This document shows, piece after piece, positions 54,861 to 63,760 of a stretch of 64,000 nt of DNA; within the stretch, counting starts at the first letter, position 1; each line of letters starts with the position of its first letter. The stretch comes from Candidatus Kuenenia stuttgartensis. GTDB taxonomy: Bacteria > Planctomycetota > UBA11346. The translations under genes were made by a program, and so were the position numbers. The stretch spans positions 26,880 through 90,879 of the forward strand of contig CAMCMZ010000007.1 in NCBI GenBank assembly GCA_945876185.1, written 5' to 3'. A model generated the notes under the pieces. That model was not told the origin of the DNA. It searched no databases and saw only the letters and a program-made list of their open reading frames with translations.

Positions 54861-56252
54861 ATGCCCACGCCAGTCCTCACCTGTCTCGGCGCCGCCGGGA
54901 CGGTCACCGGAAGCCGCCACCTGCTGGAGTACAATCAGCACCGGGTGCTGATCGACTGCGGTCTGTTCCAGGAACGGCATTTACAGGCGCACAACTTTGA
55001 TGCGTTCAACCCACCGGCGTCCAGCCTGGATGCGGTGCTGCTCACCCACGGGCATCTCGACCACTGCGGTTTGCTCCCGCGCCTGGTGGCACAGGGCTTC
55101 ACCGGCCGGGTGCATGCGACCTCGGCGACTTGCGCCATCGCGCCGATCGTGATGGCGGATTCGGCCCGCTTGCAGATGGAAGACGCGAAGTTCAAGCAGA
55201 AGCGCCACGCCAAGGAGGGCCGCGAAGCCACCCACGGCTATGCCCCGTTGTACGACGACGAGGATGTCCAGGCCGCCGTCGCGCGCCTGGCTCCGGCGGT
55301 GATCGGCCAGCGCGTCAGCCTCGCCCCCGGCATCGAAGCGGTGTTCTTTCACGCCGGCCACATCCTTGGATCGGCCAGCATCGCGGTCACCGCCGGCACG
55401 GGTGCGGACCGGCGCACCGTCCTGTTCAGCGGCGATCTCGGCCGACGCCATAACCCGCTTGTGCCCGATCCCGCCATCTTGCAGGACTGCGATGCGGTGG
55501 TGATCGAGTCGACCTACGGCGACCGCCTGCATGAGCCCACCGCCGACATCGGCTCTGCGCTGGAAGCCGCGATCGCGCCGGCGGCGAAACGTGGCGGCGT
55601 GGTGCTGGTACCGTGCTTCGCGGTCGAACGCGCGCAGGAACTGCTCTGGCACCTCGGCCGGCTGTTCCGCGCCAAGCGCCTGCCGCCCATGCCGGTGCAT
55701 CTCGACAGCCCGATGGCGCAGCGCCTGCTGGAGGTCTTCCGCACCCATCCCGAAGCGACCAGCCTGGGCTTCAGCGCGGCGGACCTGGATTTTCCCGGCC
55801 TGCACCTGACCCACGGGCAAGAGGAATCCAAGCAGATCAACGAGCGCAATGGCCCAATGATCGTCATCGCCGGCTCCGGCATGTGCACCGGCGGCCGCAT
55901 CAAGCACCACCTCGCCCACCGCCTGGGCGATGCCCGCAACCTGGTCCTGTTCGTCGGCTATCAGGCCGACGGCACTCTTGGCCGCCAGATCCTGGAAGGC
56001 CGCAAGCGCGTCCGCCTGTTCGGCGGCGAACGCGAGGTGAACGCCCAGATCGCCCAGGTGCGCGGTTTCAGCGGCCACGCCGACCGCGACGAACTGCTCG
56101 GCTGGCTGGAGCGCCTACCGCACCGCCCGCGCCAGGTCGTCGTCGTGCACGGCGGCGCCACCGTCAGCGGCTCATTCGCCAGACTGGTCAACGAACGCCT
56201 CCACGTCCCGGCCCAGGCGGCGGTGGCGGGGGTGCCGATAGCGCTGATGTGA
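54861..56252 (+). CDS. Beta-CASP metallo-beta-lactamase-fold hydrolase (RNA-processing type)
   Basis: 463 residues. MBL motif 2 LLTHGHLDHCGLLPRL (HxHxDH), motif 3 FHAGHILGSASIAV, motif 4 VLFSGDLGRRHNPLV, then the beta-CASP cap with IVIAGSGMCTGGRIKHHLAH, GYQADGTLGRQILEG and motif C GFSGHADRDELLGWL. This is the CPSF73/YSH1-like group found across bacteria; endonuclease/exonuclease action on RNA is known for relatives, but the bacterial substrate is not established. Five-residue N-terminus before LTCLGAAGTVTGSRHLLE is standard. Confidence 0.93.
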   Translation: MPTPVLTCLGAAGTVTGSRHLLEYNQHRVLIDCGLFQERHLQAHNFDAFNPPASSLDAVLLTHGHLDHCGLLPRLVAQGFTGRVHATSATCAIAPIVMADSARLQMEDAKFKQKRHAKEGREATHGYAPLYDDEDVQAAVARLAPAVIGQRVSLAPGIEAVFFHAGHILGSASIAVTAGTGADRRTVLFSGDLGRRHNPLVPDPAILQDCDAVVIESTYGDRLHEPTADIGSALEAAIAPAAKRGGVVLVPCFAVERAQELLWHLGRLFRAKRLPPMPVHLDSPMAQRLLEVFRTHPEATSLGFSAADLDFPGLHLTHGQEESKQINERNGPMIVIAGSGMCTGGRIKHHLAHRLGDARNLVLFVGYQADGTLGRQILEGRKRVRLFGGEREVNAQIAQVRGFSGHADRDELLGWLERLPHRPRQVVVVHGGATVSGSFARLVNERLHVPAQAAVAGVPIALM

Positions 56253-56277
56253 TCAGTTCAGAATCAAATGAGCACCT

Positions 56278-57048
56278 CTATTTGAGCGTATTCCCGCCAT
56301 CATCCGCCGGGGCGGTACCGTCGTGGAGGATGTTGCCCTCTTCGCGCAGTTTCCCCCGAGCGGGTTCCTGCGGCAGCAGATCAGCGGCGGCCAGCAGCAG
56401 GACGTGGCCCGGGTGCGCCTTGGCGAAGGCGTCGTAGGCGGCGCGGGCCTCTTCGAGGCGGCCCAGGCGGCCCAGCGCCATGACCTGGTAGTAGCGGGCG
56501 CGTGGGGTCGGCTCGGGAATGGCGGTGGCGCGGGTGACCACGGTCTGCCATTCGGCGGCGCGCACCAGGGCGGCGAAATCCACGCGTTCGCGTTCATCGC
56601 GCAAGTGCTCCTTGGTGTCGACCGCGCCGGGCAGCAGCGGCGCGACCAGGGCGGTGATGCCGCGCACGGCACGCTCGCTCAGCAGGCGGTCTGAGTCCTT
56701 GCCGCTGGCTGCAGCCCCGGCGATGGCGGTGTGGGCCTCGGCCTTGCCGTTGGCCCAGACCCGGCTTTCCAGGATCTGGTCGCCACTCTGCTCGCGGCGT
56801 TCCAGGCGGATGATGATCAGTGGCTCGCGCCCCGACAGGCTGCGCGCAGCATCGGGACCGGCGATGAGGTCGGCGTCCTGCAGGCCCTTCGCGGCCAGGC
56901 GTTCGCGCGCCTTGACCCCGGTGACGACCTCAACCCGGGCGCCACCGAGCTTGGCGAGTTCAGCCACCACCTGACCGGCCGCCGGATCGGCCTCGGGATT
57001 GCCGCTGAGGACGAGAATAAGGAGGAGTTTGTCCATGCCGGCAAGCAT
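56278..57048 (-). CDS. Hypothetical protein with C-terminal TPR-like region
   Basis: 256 residues. Short hydrophobic start ([12 protein letters not shown]), a mixed alpha/beta N-terminal half ([36 protein letters not shown]), and a helical end with one TPR-like unit ([20 protein letters not shown], then [12 protein letters not shown]). Begins at ATG 57048 or 57036. Divergent from thyA; the 100 bases between contain both starts. No family recognised. Confidence 0.65.
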   Translation of the reverse strand: MLAGMDKLLLILVLSGNPEADPAAGQVVAELAKLGGARVEVVTGVKARERLAAKGLQDADLIAGPDAARSLSGREPLIIIRLERREQSGDQILESRVWANGKAEAHTAIAGAAASGKDSDRLLSERAVRGITALVAPLLPGAVDTKEHLRDERERVDFAALVRAAEWQTVVTRATAIPEPTPRARYYQVMALGRLGRLEEARAAYDAFAKAHPGHVLLLAAADLLPQEPARGKLREEGNILHDGTAPADDGGNTLK

Positions 57049-57148
57049 GACTACACCGCCGGGAGAGGCGAGCCCCAGCTCGCCTCAGACGATGCGGTCG
57101 ACCGCGCCGCGTCTTGCCCTGTTCGCAGGGCGGCGATGCTGCGCCGCC

Positions 57149-58012
57149 ATGCAGGTCTACCACGAATTGCTGCGTCGGATCCTGGCCGAGGGCCGGCCGC
57201 GCAGCGACCGCACCGGCACCGGGACGATCGGCGTGTTCGGGCACCAGATGCGCTTCGATCTCGGCGCGTCGTTTCCGCTCCTGACCACCAAGAAGCTGCA
57301 CACGCGGTCGATCATCCAGGAACTGCTGTGGTTTCTCGCTGGGCGGACTGACAACGCCTGGCTGACCGAGCGTGGGGTGTCGATCTGGAACGAGTGGGCG
57401 ACCACCGAGCAGTGTGCCCGCTTCGGCCGCAGCGAGGGCGATCTCGGCCCGATTTACGGGCACCAGTGGCGCAACTTCGGCGCCAGCCGCCTGCCCGACG
57501 GCAGCATGGCGAAGGACGGCAAGGATCAGATCGCCTGGGTCTTGGCCGAGATCCGTAAGAACCCCTTCAGCCGCCGGCTGATCGTCAGCGCCTGGAATCC
57601 GGGCGAGGTCGACCAGGTCGCCCTGCCGCCCTGCCACACCCTGTTCCAGTTCTACGTCCAGGCGGCGGCCGAACCGGGTCAGCCGGCCGAACTGAGCTGC
57701 CAGCTCTACCAACGTAGCGCCGACGTTTTTCTGGGGGTGCCGTTCAACATCGCGAGCTACGCCCTGCTGACCTGCCTGATCGCGCAGGTCTGCGGCCTCA
57801 ATCCCGGCGAGTTCGTCCACACCCTGGGCGACGCGCACCTGTACGTGAACCACCTCGACCAGGCGAAGCTGCAACTGACCCGTGAGCCGCGCCCGCTGCC
57901 ACGCCTGGTGCTGGATGCCAGCGTCAACGACCTGTTTGCCTTCACCGCCGACCACATCCGCATCGACGGTTATGACCCGCATCCAGGGATCAAAGCGCCG
58001 GTGGCGGTATGA
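57149..58012 (+). CDS. thyA: Thymidylate synthase
   Basis: Makes dTMP from dUMP with methylene-tetrahydrofolate. 287 residues, slightly longer than E. coli Thy[20 protein letters not shown] at the start, [27 protein letters not shown], catalytic Cys in [33 protein letters not shown] and the dUMP-binding [12 protein letters not shown] 57149; the frame upstream is not coding. Followed by folA, its usual partner. Confidence 0.96.
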   Translation: MQVYHELLRRILAEGRPRSDRTGTGTIGVFGHQMRFDLGASFPLLTTKKLHTRSIIQELLWFLAGRTDNAWLTERGVSIWNEWATTEQCARFGRSEGDLGPIYGHQWRNFGASRLPDGSMAKDGKDQIAWVLAEIRKNPFSRRLIVSAWNPGEVDQVALPPCHTLFQFYVQAAAEPGQPAELSCQLYQRSADVFLGVPFNIASYALLTCLIAQVCGLNPGEFVHTLGDAHLYVNHLDQAKLQLTREPRPLPRLVLDASVNDLFAFTADHIRIDGYDPHPGIKAPVAV

Positions 58013-58013
58013 G

Positions 58014-58080
58014 CAGCAGCCGCAGGCTGCTGGGGGGCGAAGGGCCGACAGGCCCGGAGCGGATTGGGGGCGCAGCCCCC
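58014..58080. repeat. Hairpin cluster, family F, between thyA and folA
   Basis: GCAGCAGCCGCAGGCTGCTG at 58014, GGGCCGACAGGCCCGG near 58042, TGGGGGCGCAGCCCCC at 58065. Similar to 52649-52712 in order of stems. The folA frame is open through it, but the folA start is placed after it. Confidence 0.82.
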
Positions 58081-58158
58081 GAAGCAACCCAGGCCCCAGG
58101 GTCACAAGTACCGGTTGCGATCGCACCAAGCGAACGAAAGGGCAAAAGCGTTCTTGCC

Positions 58159-58644
58159 ATGCACTTAAGCGCCATCGTGGCGATGGATGAGGGCAACCTG
58201 ATCGGCCGCGGGCTGGAGCTGCCCTGGCGCTTCCCCGAGGACCTGAAGTGGTTCAAGGAGAAAACCAAAGGCCACAGCCTGGTCATGGGGCGCAAGGTCT
58301 TCGACAGCCTCGGCCGCAAACCGCTGCCCGGCCGGCCCGGCGTGGTGGTGACCCGCGACCGCGCCTTCCGCGCCGAGGGCGTGCGCGTCGCCCACACGCC
58401 CGAGGACGGCGTCGCCCTCGCGCGCATGCTCGGCGAGCAGCCGCCGTTCGTCATCGGCGGGGCCGAGATCTACCGCGCCCTGCTGCCGCAGATCACCCGC
58501 TTGTACCTGACCCGCATCCCCGGTCGGCACGAGGGCGATGTGCATTTCCCTCCTTTCGACGAAAGCCAATGGGTCGAGGACGGCCGCTGGGAAGGCGCGA
58601 CACCGGGGTTGGTCTTTCGCGCCCTGGCGCGGCGCGACCTCTGA
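58159..58644 (+). CDS. folA: Dihydrofolate reductase
   Basis: 161 residues. Regenerates tetrahydrofolate used up by ThyA. LSAIVAMDEGNLIGRGLELP and WRFPEDLKWFKEKTKGHSLV hold the active-site acidic residue and folate contacts; MGRKVFDSLGRKPLPGRPGV is the NADPH-binding stretch, and FVIGGAEIYRALLP is the GG(A/S) motif. ATG 58159. Ends 18 bases before queF. Confidence 0.95.
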   Translation: MHLSAIVAMDEGNLIGRGLELPWRFPEDLKWFKEKTKGHSLVMGRKVFDSLGRKPLPGRPGVVVTRDRAFRAEGVRVAHTPEDGVALARMLGEQPPFVIGGAEIYRALLPQITRLYLTRIPGRHEGDVHFPPFDESQWVEDGRWEGATPGLVFRALARRDL

Positions 58645-58662
58645 TTTTCCAAGGATTCCGCC

Positions 58663-59151
58663 ATGACGAAATCGCTCCGCCCCAAGTCCGCCCTGCCCCA
58701 CGCCAGCCTGGGCAAGCGGCGCGCGACGCCGTTCACCTACACGCCGAAACTATTGGAGGCGGTGCCCTTCACCCTCGACCGCCGCTTTGCCGGGCAGACG
58801 ACCTGGGTCGCGAACCGCTGCGAGCGCTTCACCAGCCTGTGCCCGGTGACCGGGCAGCCGGACTGGGCCTCGCTCGACATCCTTTACATCCCCGGCACGC
58901 ATCTGGTCGAGAGCAAGTCGCTCAAGGAATACCTGGCGTCGTTCCGCATGCATGGCGATTTCCATGAAGACGTCTGCCGCATCATCTGCGATGATCTCAC
59001 CCGGCTGATCAAGCCGCGCTACGCCGAGGTGCTCGGCCGCTTCGACAGCCGAGGGTCGATCGCGATCTGGCCCTACGTGCAATTCGCCGCCGCAGGCGAC
59101 GCCGAGGCCGAGCGCATCCGTGACCAGCGCCGCGTCGCCTGGCGCCCCTGA
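58663..59151 (+). CDS. queF: NADPH-dependent 7-cyano-7-deazaguanine reductase
   Basis: 162 residues of the unimodular QueF type; reduces preQ0 to preQ1 in queuosine synthesis. Catalytic Cys and Asp in FTSLCPVTGQPDWASLDI, family ESKSLKEYLASFRMH, then FHEDVCRIICDDL and GRFDSRGSIAIWPY. AAGGA lies eight bases before ATG. Other queuosine genes are not in the window. Confidence 0.95.
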   Translation: MTKSLRPKSALPHASLGKRRATPFTYTPKLLEAVPFTLDRRFAGQTTWVANRCERFTSLCPVTGQPDWASLDILYIPGTHLVESKSLKEYLASFRMHGDFHEDVCRIICDDLTRLIKPRYAEVLGRFDSRGSIAIWPYVQFAAAGDAEAERIRDQRRVAWRP

Positions 59152-59219
59152 CCGGGGCCAGTCCAGGGCAGCCCGCCACGGGTCAAGAGATCCCGACGAG
59201 GCGCGCAGCGTCTCTGGCG

Positions 59220-60812
59220 TCAGGGCCCGGTGGCCGCCCCGTGGATCGCCCGCCGGGCGCACCAGGCCACCGCCCGACGCGCCAGCACCCGCATCTGGGG
59301 CGTCTGGTAGGCGGCGGCGGAATGCCCCAGCAGCGACTGCACCACCCGGGCCTGGTCGACCTGGTATTCCCACAGCAGCGGCTCGTCGGCGCCGGTTTCC
59401 TCTGAACGCGCGCTCAGCAGGGGTTCGATCGGCTGGTCGCCGTGCTGGCGCCAGTAGAGTTCGTCCTCGACGGTGAATGTCTTCAGGCCGGTCACCAGCG
59501 GGTGGTCGCCGCGCGCCTTGACGTCAAAGCTGCGGAAACGGTCATGACTGCTGGGGCCGGGACCAACGTTGCGGTGCTCCCAGACCCGCCGCACCAGGGT
59601 CCGGAACCACGGCCAGTCGCTGGCCGCCGCGCCGGGCAGCGAAGCATGGCAGGCGCCGTTGGCGAAGTGGTGGATGAAGACGCCGCCGCCGCGCCGGGTG
59701 AAGTCCTGGATCGCGGCCTGCGCCGCTGCCCCCAGGCCGGCTGGGTCCTGCCAGTTGCACCAGTTCAGCACCAGCACGTCGCGATCGGCTAGGGCGGTGA
59801 CTAGATCAGTGGGATCGGTATGCACCCGGGCGGTCAGGCGGGGATCATCGCCCCAGGCACTCAGCAGCGCGGCGGTGGTCTCGGGCCAATGGTGCCAGCG
59901 GTGGGCGGCGTTGCCGGCCAGCATGGCTATCCGAATTGGAGCCGGGGCCGGGCCGCAGCCGAGCCGATGATCGACGACCTCGCGCTCGGCGAACTCGACC
60001 CGCAGACCGTCGGCGGGCACCTCGGCCCCGGCCGCCCAGGCGATGCCGTTGAGGATCAGCGTGCGCAGACCGTCATGGCGCAGGCTGTCGAGGCTGTGGG
60101 CCATGGTGGTGCCAAATCCACGGCCGGCGCCGTGGCGGTGCCGGTCCAACGCCCAGGCGACGACGCGTTCGCTGTCGTGGTCTCCGGGCAAAGCGCGGAC
60201 CGCGATCAGCGGCACCGCATCGGGATGGAAGAGCAGGCGGTGGTAGTATTCCTCGCGCAGTTTGGCGAAGGCGACGCCGCGCAGCACCGGATGCCCGGGC
60301 GTGACGAGATCACCGATCCCGGTCGCCCAGGTGATGCGCGAATGCCAGTCGCGCCGGCCGGCTTTTTCCCAGCCGAAAGCCCCGCCCTGCCACTCCAGCA
60401 CCCGGGGCACCAGGGCCTCGGGGGTGAAGGTTGAAAAATGCAGCGGCACCACGCCGGCGCCGCGCGCGACGACGGCGTCGACCGCAGCGATGCGCTCAGG
60501 CGAAGCGAGATGGCTGGCCTCGGCATAGGGCAAGTCGCCATCGCGGCCGTCGCCGACCACCACTAGGCAGTCAGCCTCGGCGACCGCCGCCGCCGGCCAG
60601 GAGTCGTCTTCGGCACGGAGGATCTCCAGACGTTCGCCGAGGGCGCTGCGGCGCAGGGCGTCTTCGATCGCCCGGGCCTGGGCCGGATAGTCGTGGATGC
60701 CGTTGCCTGCGGGCCCGTGGCTCTTGCGGCCGGCAAGGATGACGATCCGGCGGATGCGATCGCTGGGATCGGCACTGCCTAAATGGCCCATGGCCAACGC
60801 GGATGCGTTCAT
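59220..60812 (-). CDS. Double ThuA-domain protein
   Basis: 530 residues containing two ThuA-like (trehalose utilisation, class I glutamine amidotransferase-fold) domains. First, about residues 22-265: RIRRIVILAGRKSHGPAGNG, CLVVVGDGRDGDLPYAEASH, VPLHFSTFTPEALVP, TTMAHSLDSLRHDGLRTLIL. Second, about 290-525: RIAMLAGNAAHRWHHWPETT, VLVLNWCNWQDP, FIHHFANGACHASLP, LYWRQHGDQPIEPLL, and VVQSLLGHSAAAYQTP. Function of ThuA is not settled; sugar metabolism is the usual context. Its ATG overlaps the stop of the dehydrogenase gene before it (ATGA), so they are one operon. Confidence 0.85.
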   Translation of the reverse strand: MNASALAMGHLGSADPSDRIRRIVILAGRKSHGPAGNGIHDYPAQARAIEDALRRSALGERLEILRAEDDSWPAAAVAEADCLVVVGDGRDGDLPYAEASHLASPERIAAVDAVVARGAGVVPLHFSTFTPEALVPRVLEWQGGAFGWEKAGRRDWHSRITWATGIGDLVTPGHPVLRGVAFAKLREEYYHRLLFHPDAVPLIAVRALPGDHDSERVVAWALDRHRHGAGRGFGTTMAHSLDSLRHDGLRTLILNGIAWAAGAEVPADGLRVEFAEREVVDHRLGCGPAPAPIRIAMLAGNAAHRWHHWPETTAALLSAWGDDPRLTARVHTDPTDLVTALADRDVLVLNWCNWQDPAGLGAAAQAAIQDFTRRGGGVFIHHFANGACHASLPGAAASDWPWFRTLVRRVWEHRNVGPGPSSHDRFRSFDVKARGDHPLVTGLKTFTVEDELYWRQHGDQPIEPLLSARSEETGADEPLLWEYQVDQARVVQSLLGHSAAAYQTPQMRVLARRAVAWCARRAIHGAATGP

Positions 60813-61795
60813 GGTTTTTCTCCCAACTGGGTCCAGTCGAAGATCGCGGTCAGGTGCCCACCGCGTTGCTCCTGCAGCTCACGATAGACCTCGTCGCACT
60901 CGCGCGGATCGGCCACCCGCGTCAGACCGGCCGACGCCAGCCGACCGTCACCGAACCAGGCCATTGCGGAGGTAATGTTGGCGCGGATCGAGCCCTGCCG
61001 GAAATCGCTGGGATTTGCCGGGACCTCCCATTCCCAGCCGGAGCGCAGGCGGACATAGCGGTGGAACACGGCGTGCAGCACGTCGAAGGCGGGCAGATCG
61101 CTGCGCCGGGTCCACGGCACCCCGACCAGGACCACCTCGCCGCCCTTGCCCACCAGGCGGCAGGCGTCGAGCACGGCGGCCTCGTGCCCGGAGCATTCCA
61201 GCACCAGACTGGTGCGGTCGCGCCATTCGGGATCCTCCAGCGGCAACCGGGCGCAGGTGGCGAAGCCGCGCGCCGCCAATAATTGCCGCCGCCCCTCGAC
61301 CGGATCGCAGCCCAGCACCTGATAGCCGCTGGCGGCGAAGATCTGGACCGCCAGGTTGCCAACGATGCCCAGGCCGGTGACCGCCACCCGCGCGGGCGGC
61401 CGGGCCGCGGTGGTGGTGAGGGTGCTCCACGACACTCCGGCCAGCCGGGCGAGGGCGGCATCGGCCGGCGTCACCCCGGCGGGCACCTTGTAGGCCGAGG
61501 CCGCAGCGCAGCGCACCCGCGAGGCGTGGTTGACCGGGGCGAAGGCCAGGTCGCCGACCGCGAAACCGCTGGCGGCGCCGGCCTGTTCGACCCGGAACAC
61601 CATGGCATAGCCAGTGCCCCCTGGTGCCTTGGCGGGATCCTGCTGACGGTAGGTCCAGGCCAATTCGGTGCCGGGACTGATCGCGCTGGCCACCGCCTGG
61701 CCTTCGATCCAATCCGCCGCCAGGGGCGCATCATCGGTGAAAGGATGCAGCTCGACCCGGCCGGGCCGGGGGATGCGCAGGGCAAGACCGTGCAT
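60809..61795 (-). CDS. MDR-superfamily (zinc-type alcohol dehydrogenase-like) oxidoreductase
   Basis: 328 residues. NAD(P)-dependent dehydrogenase: GroES-like N-domain (SAISPGTELAWTYRQQDPAK, DLAFAPVNHASRV) and Rossmann domain (VAVTGLGIVGNLAVQIFAAS, GYQVLGCDPVEGRR, GGEVVLVGVPW). The catalytic and structural zinc Cys of classical ADH are not apparent, as in sugar- or polyol-oxidising relatives of this kind. ATG 61795 has AGGAGAA eight bases upstream. Divergent from an AraC regulator, with 53 bases between. Confidence 0.85.
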   Translation of the reverse strand: MHGLALRIPRPGRVELHPFTDDAPLAADWIEGQAVASAISPGTELAWTYRQQDPAKAPGGTGYAMVFRVEQAGAASGFAVGDLAFAPVNHASRVRCAAASAYKVPAGVTPADAALARLAGVSWSTLTTTAARPPARVAVTGLGIVGNLAVQIFAASGYQVLGCDPVEGRRQLLAARGFATCARLPLEDPEWRDRTSLVLECSGHEAAVLDACRLVGKGGEVVLVGVPWTRRSDLPAFDVLHAVFHRYVRLRSGWEWEVPANPSDFRQGSIRANITSAMAWFGDGRLASAGLTRVADPRECDEVYRELQEQRGGHLTAIFDWTQLGEKP

Positions 61796-61813
61796 GTTGG
61801 ATTCTCCTGGGCC

Positions 61814-61827
61814 GGAACGGGCATTCC
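61814..61827. promoter_or_regulatory. Possible operator between dehydrogenase and AraC genes
   Basis: GGAACGGGCATTCC, an imperfect palindrome (10 of 14 positions symmetrical), in the 53-base divergent gap. A GCCAATATAT, TATATT on the other strand, is a candidate -10 element for the dehydrogenase. Suggestive only. Confidence 0.25.
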
Positions 61828-61848
61828 CTTGCGGCGCATGGCCAATAT

Positions 61849-62748
61849 ATGCCGAACATGAGCGATCATGCCATGGATGGGGTTTCTTCCGGCCTGTCGT
61901 CGATTCCTGCATCCGATCCCCGGCTGCCCGAAAACGCCGTGGCAGTCGATCACTGGCTGCCCAGCCGGGCGACATTTGCGGACGGGCTGCGCCATCGCAA
62001 AACCGCGCCCTGCACCATCATCGCCATCGCCGTGCACGGCCGCTATGAGGTCGGCCGCGCCGACGGCAGCCGGGCCACCGCCCGCCCGGGCGAGGCCTTC
62101 CTGGCCCAGGAGGGCGAGGCGCTCGACATCGTCCATCGCAGTCCGGGGCCGGGCCGGGTCATGGAGGCATGCTGGGCCCATTTCCGCGTCACCGTGTTCG
62201 GATCGCAGGACGCCTGCCAATTGATCGAACTGCCGCCGGTGCTGGCGGCGGGCGCCAGCGCCCGCATCCGCGCCCTCTTCGATGCGACCGAGTTGCCCCA
62301 GCCCGGTCTCGGCGGCGCTCTCGACCGGGCCCAGGCGGCCCTGGCCGCCCTGCGCATCCTGGCCGAGGTCGGCCGCCCCTCGCCCGCCGGCCGCCGCCTG
62401 CTGACCCGGGCCGTCCTCTTCGCCCCGCTCGCCGCCTGGGTGCGCGCCCGGCTGGGCGACCCCATCGCCCTGGACGACCTGGCGGTGGCGGCGGGACTGT
62501 CGCGCAGCCGCCTGAATGCCCATTTCCAGCGGGATCTCGGCCTGTCGCCCTTGGCCTGGGTGCGCGAACTGCGTCTGCAGGCCGCCCGCAACCGCCTGGT
62601 GGCCACCGCCGAGCCGGTCGCCGCCATCAGCGCTGCCTGCGGTTTCCCCGATCCCTTCCATTTCAGCCGCACGGTCAGGGCCCGGTTCGGCCAGTCACCC
62701 CTGGGCATCCGTCGTTCGCTGGTCGGCGCCGTCGCGGGTGGTCGCTGA
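61849..62748 (+). CDS. AraC-family transcriptional regulator
   Basis: 299 residues. An N-terminal cupin-like sensing domain (APCTIIAIAVHGRYEVGRAD, ARPGEAFLAQEGEALDIVHR) and a C-terminal double helix-turn-helix: IALDDLAVAAGLSRSRLNAH, FQRDLGLSPLAWVRELRLQA, ISAACGFPDPFHFSRTVRAR and FGQSPLGIRRS. Probably senses a sugar or sugar acid and controls the divergent dehydrogenase/ThuA operon. ATG 61849; ATG 61858 is possible. Confidence 0.9.
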   Translation: MPNMSDHAMDGVSSGLSSIPASDPRLPENAVAVDHWLPSRATFADGLRHRKTAPCTIIAIAVHGRYEVGRADGSRATARPGEAFLAQEGEALDIVHRSPGPGRVMEACWAHFRVTVFGSQDACQLIELPPVLAAGASARIRALFDATELPQPGLGGALDRAQAALAALRILAEVGRPSPAGRRLLTRAVLFAPLAAWVRARLGDPIALDDLAVAAGLSRSRLNAHFQRDLGLSPLAWVRELRLQAARNRLVATAEPVAAISAACGFPDPFHFSRTVRARFGQSPLGIRRSLVGAVAGGR

Positions 62749-63523
62749 GGCCGGAGATCGCTGAGGCCCCGGGCGATCCCGTGCTGCCGCGCTCTGACGG
62801 CTCAGATCTTCGGCGGTTGCCGGTTCTGCCCGTGCATGGTCTTTTCCCAGGAGATCCCCTGGCCCCATAAATAATTGATTTATTAAGGACTTATATCGGA
62901 ATTGATTTTACAAGTCTTTGCAGTGACACAATTTGTAAATCTGCATAAATCCTTTATTATCAAGGTTTTGGACTTTTCGTGGATTGTTTTCCGAATTTAT
63001 TCAGGAAGCCAGGTCTTCCGAATTTGGACCAAGATCAGGAACCGCCTCTTGGAACAAGCCACCAATAGAGATGCCGATTTCCGAGATTGGGTCAGTATAG
63101 CCCCTAATATTGCTCGATTTTTGACAGGCTTTTTGAAGCCAAGGCATGTAGACTCGGAACCGAATGGAGCCGTTTGCGTCCTCCCGAATTCCGTTCCTAG
63201 CGGTGGCTCGGAGCCGACTCGCCATTCCTTGCCGGCTTGGTGCGCCCGGAAGGCCGTGGGCAGTCCAAACTGACCCATCAAGCGGCTTGAAGTCGCTTGG
63301 AGCAACTTCTTGTCCTTGACGGTGCCATTGAGTCGCCCAAGGGGCTTGGGATCAGCTTGAAGTCCTTCCTCGTCAACATCTCCCGGCCCTTGCTGGGGTT
63401 TGAAGTCGCTTTGAAGCCGATCTCAAGCCCTCATTGGATTTGGAACGGCTTCCAAGCGACTCCCCAAAATCCAAATTCAATTTTGAGGGGAGTAGAGATA
63501 AATAGAGGTATAGGAGAATCACC
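62749..63523. other. Gene-poor, AT-rich segment after a sharp composition change
   Basis: 775 bases. Up to about 62,860 it is GC-rich (TCGCTGAGGCC direct repeat at 62742 and 62758); then AATAATTGATTTATTAAGGA begins a stretch of roughly 35% G+C, rising to around half G+C later. Open frames here (for example 62902-63273 and 62997-63305 minus) have no ribosome binding site or recognisable protein. Around 63,285-63,460 variants of GGCTTGAAGTCGCTT recur. I see no RNA gene. Confidence 0.7.
63460..63492 (+). promoter_or_regulatory. Hairpin upstream of the small ORF
   Basis: CTCCCCAAAAT (63460-63470) can pair with ATTTTGAGGGGAG (63480-63492) apart from a two-base bulge. It ends about 20 bases before the ribosome binding site of the ORF at 63524, so it could affect translation or be a terminator for something upstream. 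Confidence 0.45.
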
Positions 63524-63760
63524 ATGTCCAAACACCCTGCGCAAGAAGAATTTTACATATATAATATGATTTTGTCTAACCCATCCCCCGAAATCATAGG
63601 AATGCTCCCTGAACTGGGCGTTCAAGTTCGCAAAATAATCGATGGAATTTGGTACTTGTCGGCAAGTTTCATAACCCATCGGCAAGCCAAGTTTATTTGT
63701 GAGAAGACAGGAGTCGTTGCGACTAAATTCCGAAGAATTCAAATGAACCTGGAGGAATGA
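63524..63760 (+). CDS. Small hypothetical protein in the AT-rich segment
   Basis: 78 residues: MSKHPAQEEFYIYNMILSNP, then SPEIIGMLPELGVQVRKIID and FITHRQAKFICEKTGVVATK, ending RRIQMNLEE. Soluble, mixed charge, helical; the last part could be a small helix-turn-helix-like DNA-binding element (inference). AGGAGAA nine bases before ATG is the best evidence that it is real. Codon use is AT-rich, unlike the rest of the window. No family recognised. The reverse-strand frame at 63431-63769 is considered its shadow. Confidence 0.55.
   Translation: MSKHPAQEEFYIYNMILSNPSPEIIGMLPELGVQVRKIIDGIWYLSASFITHRQAKFICEKTGVVATKFRRIQMNLEE

Noticed and set aside
62902..63305. Frames 62902-63273 (+) and 62997-63305 (-) in the AT-rich segment
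   Set aside because: They overlap each other, lack ribosome binding sites and show no family; random open frames cannot be excluded.
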